This document shows, piece after piece, positions 62,503 through 64,000 of a DNA stretch of 64,000 bases (its first letter is position 1; each line of letters starts with the position of its first letter). The notes beneath the pieces are model-generated. The model ran no database searches. It was not told the origin of the DNA and saw nothing but the letters and a program-made list of their open reading frames with translations. This DNA comes from CAWGHZ01 sp963775315 (GTDB lineage Bacteria; Pseudomonadota; Alphaproteobacteria; MPNO01; DASWLB01): assembly GCA_963775315.1 (NCBI GenBank), contig CAVZIN010000012.1, forward strand, positions 248,001 to 312,000. Reading direction: 5' to 3'. The position numbers and the translations under genes are program-made.

Positions 62503-64000
62503 CTAGCGGGAGGCGAGGCGGGTTCGCAGCTCGGTGACGAGGGCGGGAATGTCCAACACACTGCCCGCGCCGAAAATCGTGTTGTCCGGTCGTTTGATCA
62601 GTGCGTCGCAGCCGAGCGCGTCGAGCTGGGCTCCGAGCGCGCCATCGACGTCTTCCACCCCGCCGGGGCCAAGAGCCGCCATGCCGCCGCCGAGCGACTT
62701 CCAGAACGCGCGATGGCCGGCGGAAAGCTGGTCGACGGGATCGGCGCCGCGCACCAGCAGCACGAAGCCGGGTCCCACGACATCGTCGAACAGCCCATCG
62801 CGCCCCTGGCGACGCACCCGGCCCTGCACGAACGGCTCGCCCGCGCCCTTGCGGCCGGCCGCGATCAGGCCCGAAGCGAAGCCCGGCACGCGGAAGGCGA
62901 TCAGCGGCTTGCCGCCTTTGTCGAGCTCGGCCTGCAACGCCATCAGCGCCTCGTCGCGCCGACGCGCCTTCTCGGGATCGCGCTCGATCACGTTCTGCCC
63001 GACGCGCATGCTTTCCGTCACCGTTGCGCGCGCGTTCGGCTCGCGCTCCTCGTAATAGCTGTCCAGCAGGGCCGGCGCCGCCAGCCCCGCGAGGACCAGC
63101 TCGAGCTTCCAGGCGAGGTTGTGCGCATCGCGGAAGCCGGAGCAGAGCCCCTGCGCCAGGTAGGGCGGCATTTGGTGCGCCGCGTCGCCGGCCAGGAACA
63201 CACGGTCCCGGCGCCAGTCGTGCGCGATCAGCGAGCGGAAATTGTAGGAGACGACGCGGATCAGCTCGAACTCCCCGGGCGCTGCGCCGGCCGGCCGGTC
63301 GAGGCGCTTCCAGACGTTCTCCGGCGTCACCGCCTCCTCCGGCGATTCGTCCGGAAAGATCATGAACGACCAGCGCCGGTGCTCCGGCCCCATCTGGAGC
63401 GTCATGCAGGGCTGCGACACCTCGCAGAACTGGCGGTAGGCCGGAAGGTCCGGTTTGGGCCGGATCGCCCGCGCATCGACCACCAGCCAGTCCTGCTTGA
63501 AGCCGAGATCCTCATACCCGATGCCGAGCGCGCGGCGCACGAAGCTGTTGCCGCCGTCCGCGCCGACCAGATAGCGGCCTTGCACCGTTCGCCGGCCGCC
63601 TTCGCCCTCGGTCGTGACGCTCACCCGGTCGGCATCCTGTTCGAGCGCGACGACGGTCTCGCCCTGGCGCACCTCCACGGTCGGCAGCGCCTTGGCCGCC
63701 CGGTCGAGCTCCGCCTCGAAGGCCGGCTGGTAGACCGAGATGTATTCCGGCCAGCCATGCGTCGCCCGCTCGGCCACCCGGCTCGACAACAGCACGCGCT
63801 CACCGTTCGCGAGCTCGTAGATCGGCAGGAACGTCGTCGCCGGCCGGATGCGCTCGACGATGCCGATCTCCTGGAACATGCGCAGCACGTCATCGTGCAC
63901 GATGCCGACGCGCGGCAGGTTGTAGAGCGAACGGTGCCGCTCGATCACGCAGACGCTGCGCCCCGCCCGGCCGAGCAGGATCGCGGCGAGCATGCCGGTC
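62503..64000 (-). CDS. Class A FAD monooxygenase, MhpA-like (5' end beyond the window)
   Basis: About 498 codons are visible; the start and the first GxGxxG motif lie past base 64000. Visible features are 'AAILLGRAGRSVCVIERHRS' (end of the Rossmann beta-alpha-beta with the FAD-binding Glu), 'YLVGADGGNSFVRRALG' (DG motif), 'DRVFLAGDAAHQMPPYLAQG' (GD motif) and the C-terminal thioredoxin-like region 'GLFDDVVGPGFVLLVRG'. 'AHQMPPYLAQGLCSGFRDA' is typical of 3-(3-hydroxyphenyl)propionate/3-hydroxycinnamate hydroxylases (MhpA). It probably hydroxylates a phenolic acid. The neighbours needed to confirm an mhp-type pathway are outside the window. Confidence 0.88.
   Translation of the reverse strand, partial: TGMLAAILLGRAGRSVCVIERHRSLYNLPRVGIVHDDVLRMFQEIGIVERIRPATTFLPIYELANGERVLLSSRVAERATHGWPEYISVYQPAFEAELDRAAKALPTVEVRQGETVVALEQDADRVSVTTEGEGGRRTVQGRYLVGADGGNSFVRRALGIGYEDLGFKQDWLVVDARAIRPKPDLPAYRQFCEVSQPCMTLQMGPEHRRWSFMIFPDESPEEAVTPENVWKRLDRPAGAAPGEFELIRVVSYNFRSLIAHDWRRDRVFLAGDAAHQMPPYLAQGLCSGFRDAHNLAWKLELVLAGLAAPALLDSYYEEREPNARATVTESMRVGQNVIERDPEKARRRDEALMALQAELDKGGKPLIAFRVPGFASGLIAAGRKGAGEPFVQGRVRRQGRDGLFDDVVGPGFVLLVRGADPVDQLSAGHRAFWKSLGGGMAALGPGGVEDVDGALGAQLDALGCDALIKRPDNTIFGAGSVLDIPALVTELRTRLASR

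Noticed and set aside
1..64000. CRISPR arrays, tRNA or rRNA genes, prophage genes
   Set aside because: I saw no regularly spaced direct repeats, cloverleaf-like sequences, rRNA sequence or phage structural genes; the only mobile DNA is the IS at 44893-45737.

Overview
The window is strongly G+C-rich, densely coded DNA with short intergenic gaps and frequent ATGA/GTGA start-stop overlaps. Gene content (PhaR, Bug/TctC-type receptor, SYLF protein, class A flavin monooxygenases, Rieske dioxygenase, luciferase-like oxidoreductases, MlaA, NnrS, quinol-type NorB) fits a free-living aerobic or facultatively denitrifying alphaproteobacterium. A Rhodospirillales- or Rhizobiales-like lineage is my inference; no rRNA, tRNA or ribosomal-protein gene is present to confirm it. 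I see no CRISPR array, prophage, origin or attachment site. The one mobile element is a small IS5-family insertion.

Region by region. 1-2821: end of an MlaA-like lipoprotein gene, an ABC-2 exporter pair and a SYLF protein. 2970-5116: a PhaC-like hydrolase, a small PhaE-like protein and, divergently, the PHB repressor gene phaR with a TGC/GCA-rich candidate operator. 5199-7602: an overlapping ada / 2OG-Fe(II) oxygenase / alkB alkylation-repair operon. 7666-10993: a core-MetE-like methyltransferase, a GDSL esterase and an FAH-family hydrolase. 11125-18701: an aromatic or acyl-CoA catabolic cluster on the minus strand (acyl-CoA dehydrogenase, hydroxycinnamoyl-CoA hydratase-lyase homologue, PcaB/PurB-type lyase, two-domain DOPA-dioxygenase-like protein, BoxD/PaaZ-type aldehyde dehydrogenase) with a divergent flavin monooxygenase. 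18846-25920: a secreted EF-hand protein, an alpha/beta hydrolase and a complete dipeptide/nickel-type ABC importer. 26023-32592: a PaaK-like ligase, two more core-MetE paralogues, two SET-domain proteins and a TauD/TfdA dioxygenase.

32681-38674: a glycine-cleavage operon read on the minus strand (luciferase-like oxidoreductase, gcvT, gcvH, gcvPA, gcvPB, and a short-chain dehydrogenase homologue that has lost its catalytic Tyr and Lys). 38826-44412: a tripartite tricarboxylate transporter (receptor plus a TctA-TctB fusion) coupled to a class II aldolase and a ThDP enzyme. 44466-46765: an ECF41-type sigma factor beside its expected partner, a carboxymuconolactone-decarboxylase gene. That gene has an ECF41-like promoter but is split by an IS5/IS427-type element with a CTAG target duplication. 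46734-55297: a luciferase-like oxidoreductase, an orphan TRAP receptor, an amidohydrolase, and a minus-strand ring-hydroxylating dioxygenase operon (quinone oxidoreductase, Rieske alpha, beta, MBL hydrolase, dihydroxyphthalate-decarboxylase-like protein).

55610-62502: a small membrane protein, then a nitric-oxide response block: quinol-type norB (carrying a one-base frameshift near its 3' end), nnrS, an NsrR-like Rrf2 regulator, DUF488 and a PPOX-fold flavoprotein. It is followed by a TauE/SafE exporter and a MarR regulator sharing a long palindromic operator. 62503-64000: a second class A flavin monooxygenase, cut by the window edge.

Overall this looks like a catabolic and stress-response region of a chromosome: transporters paired with ring-opening or acyl-CoA enzymes, alkylation repair, PHB control and NO defence. 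The most rewarding points are the ECF41 unit with its disrupted partner, the degenerate dehydrogenase in the gcv operon, the internally duplicated ring-cleavage dioxygenase, the three core-MetE paralogues and the norB frameshift.
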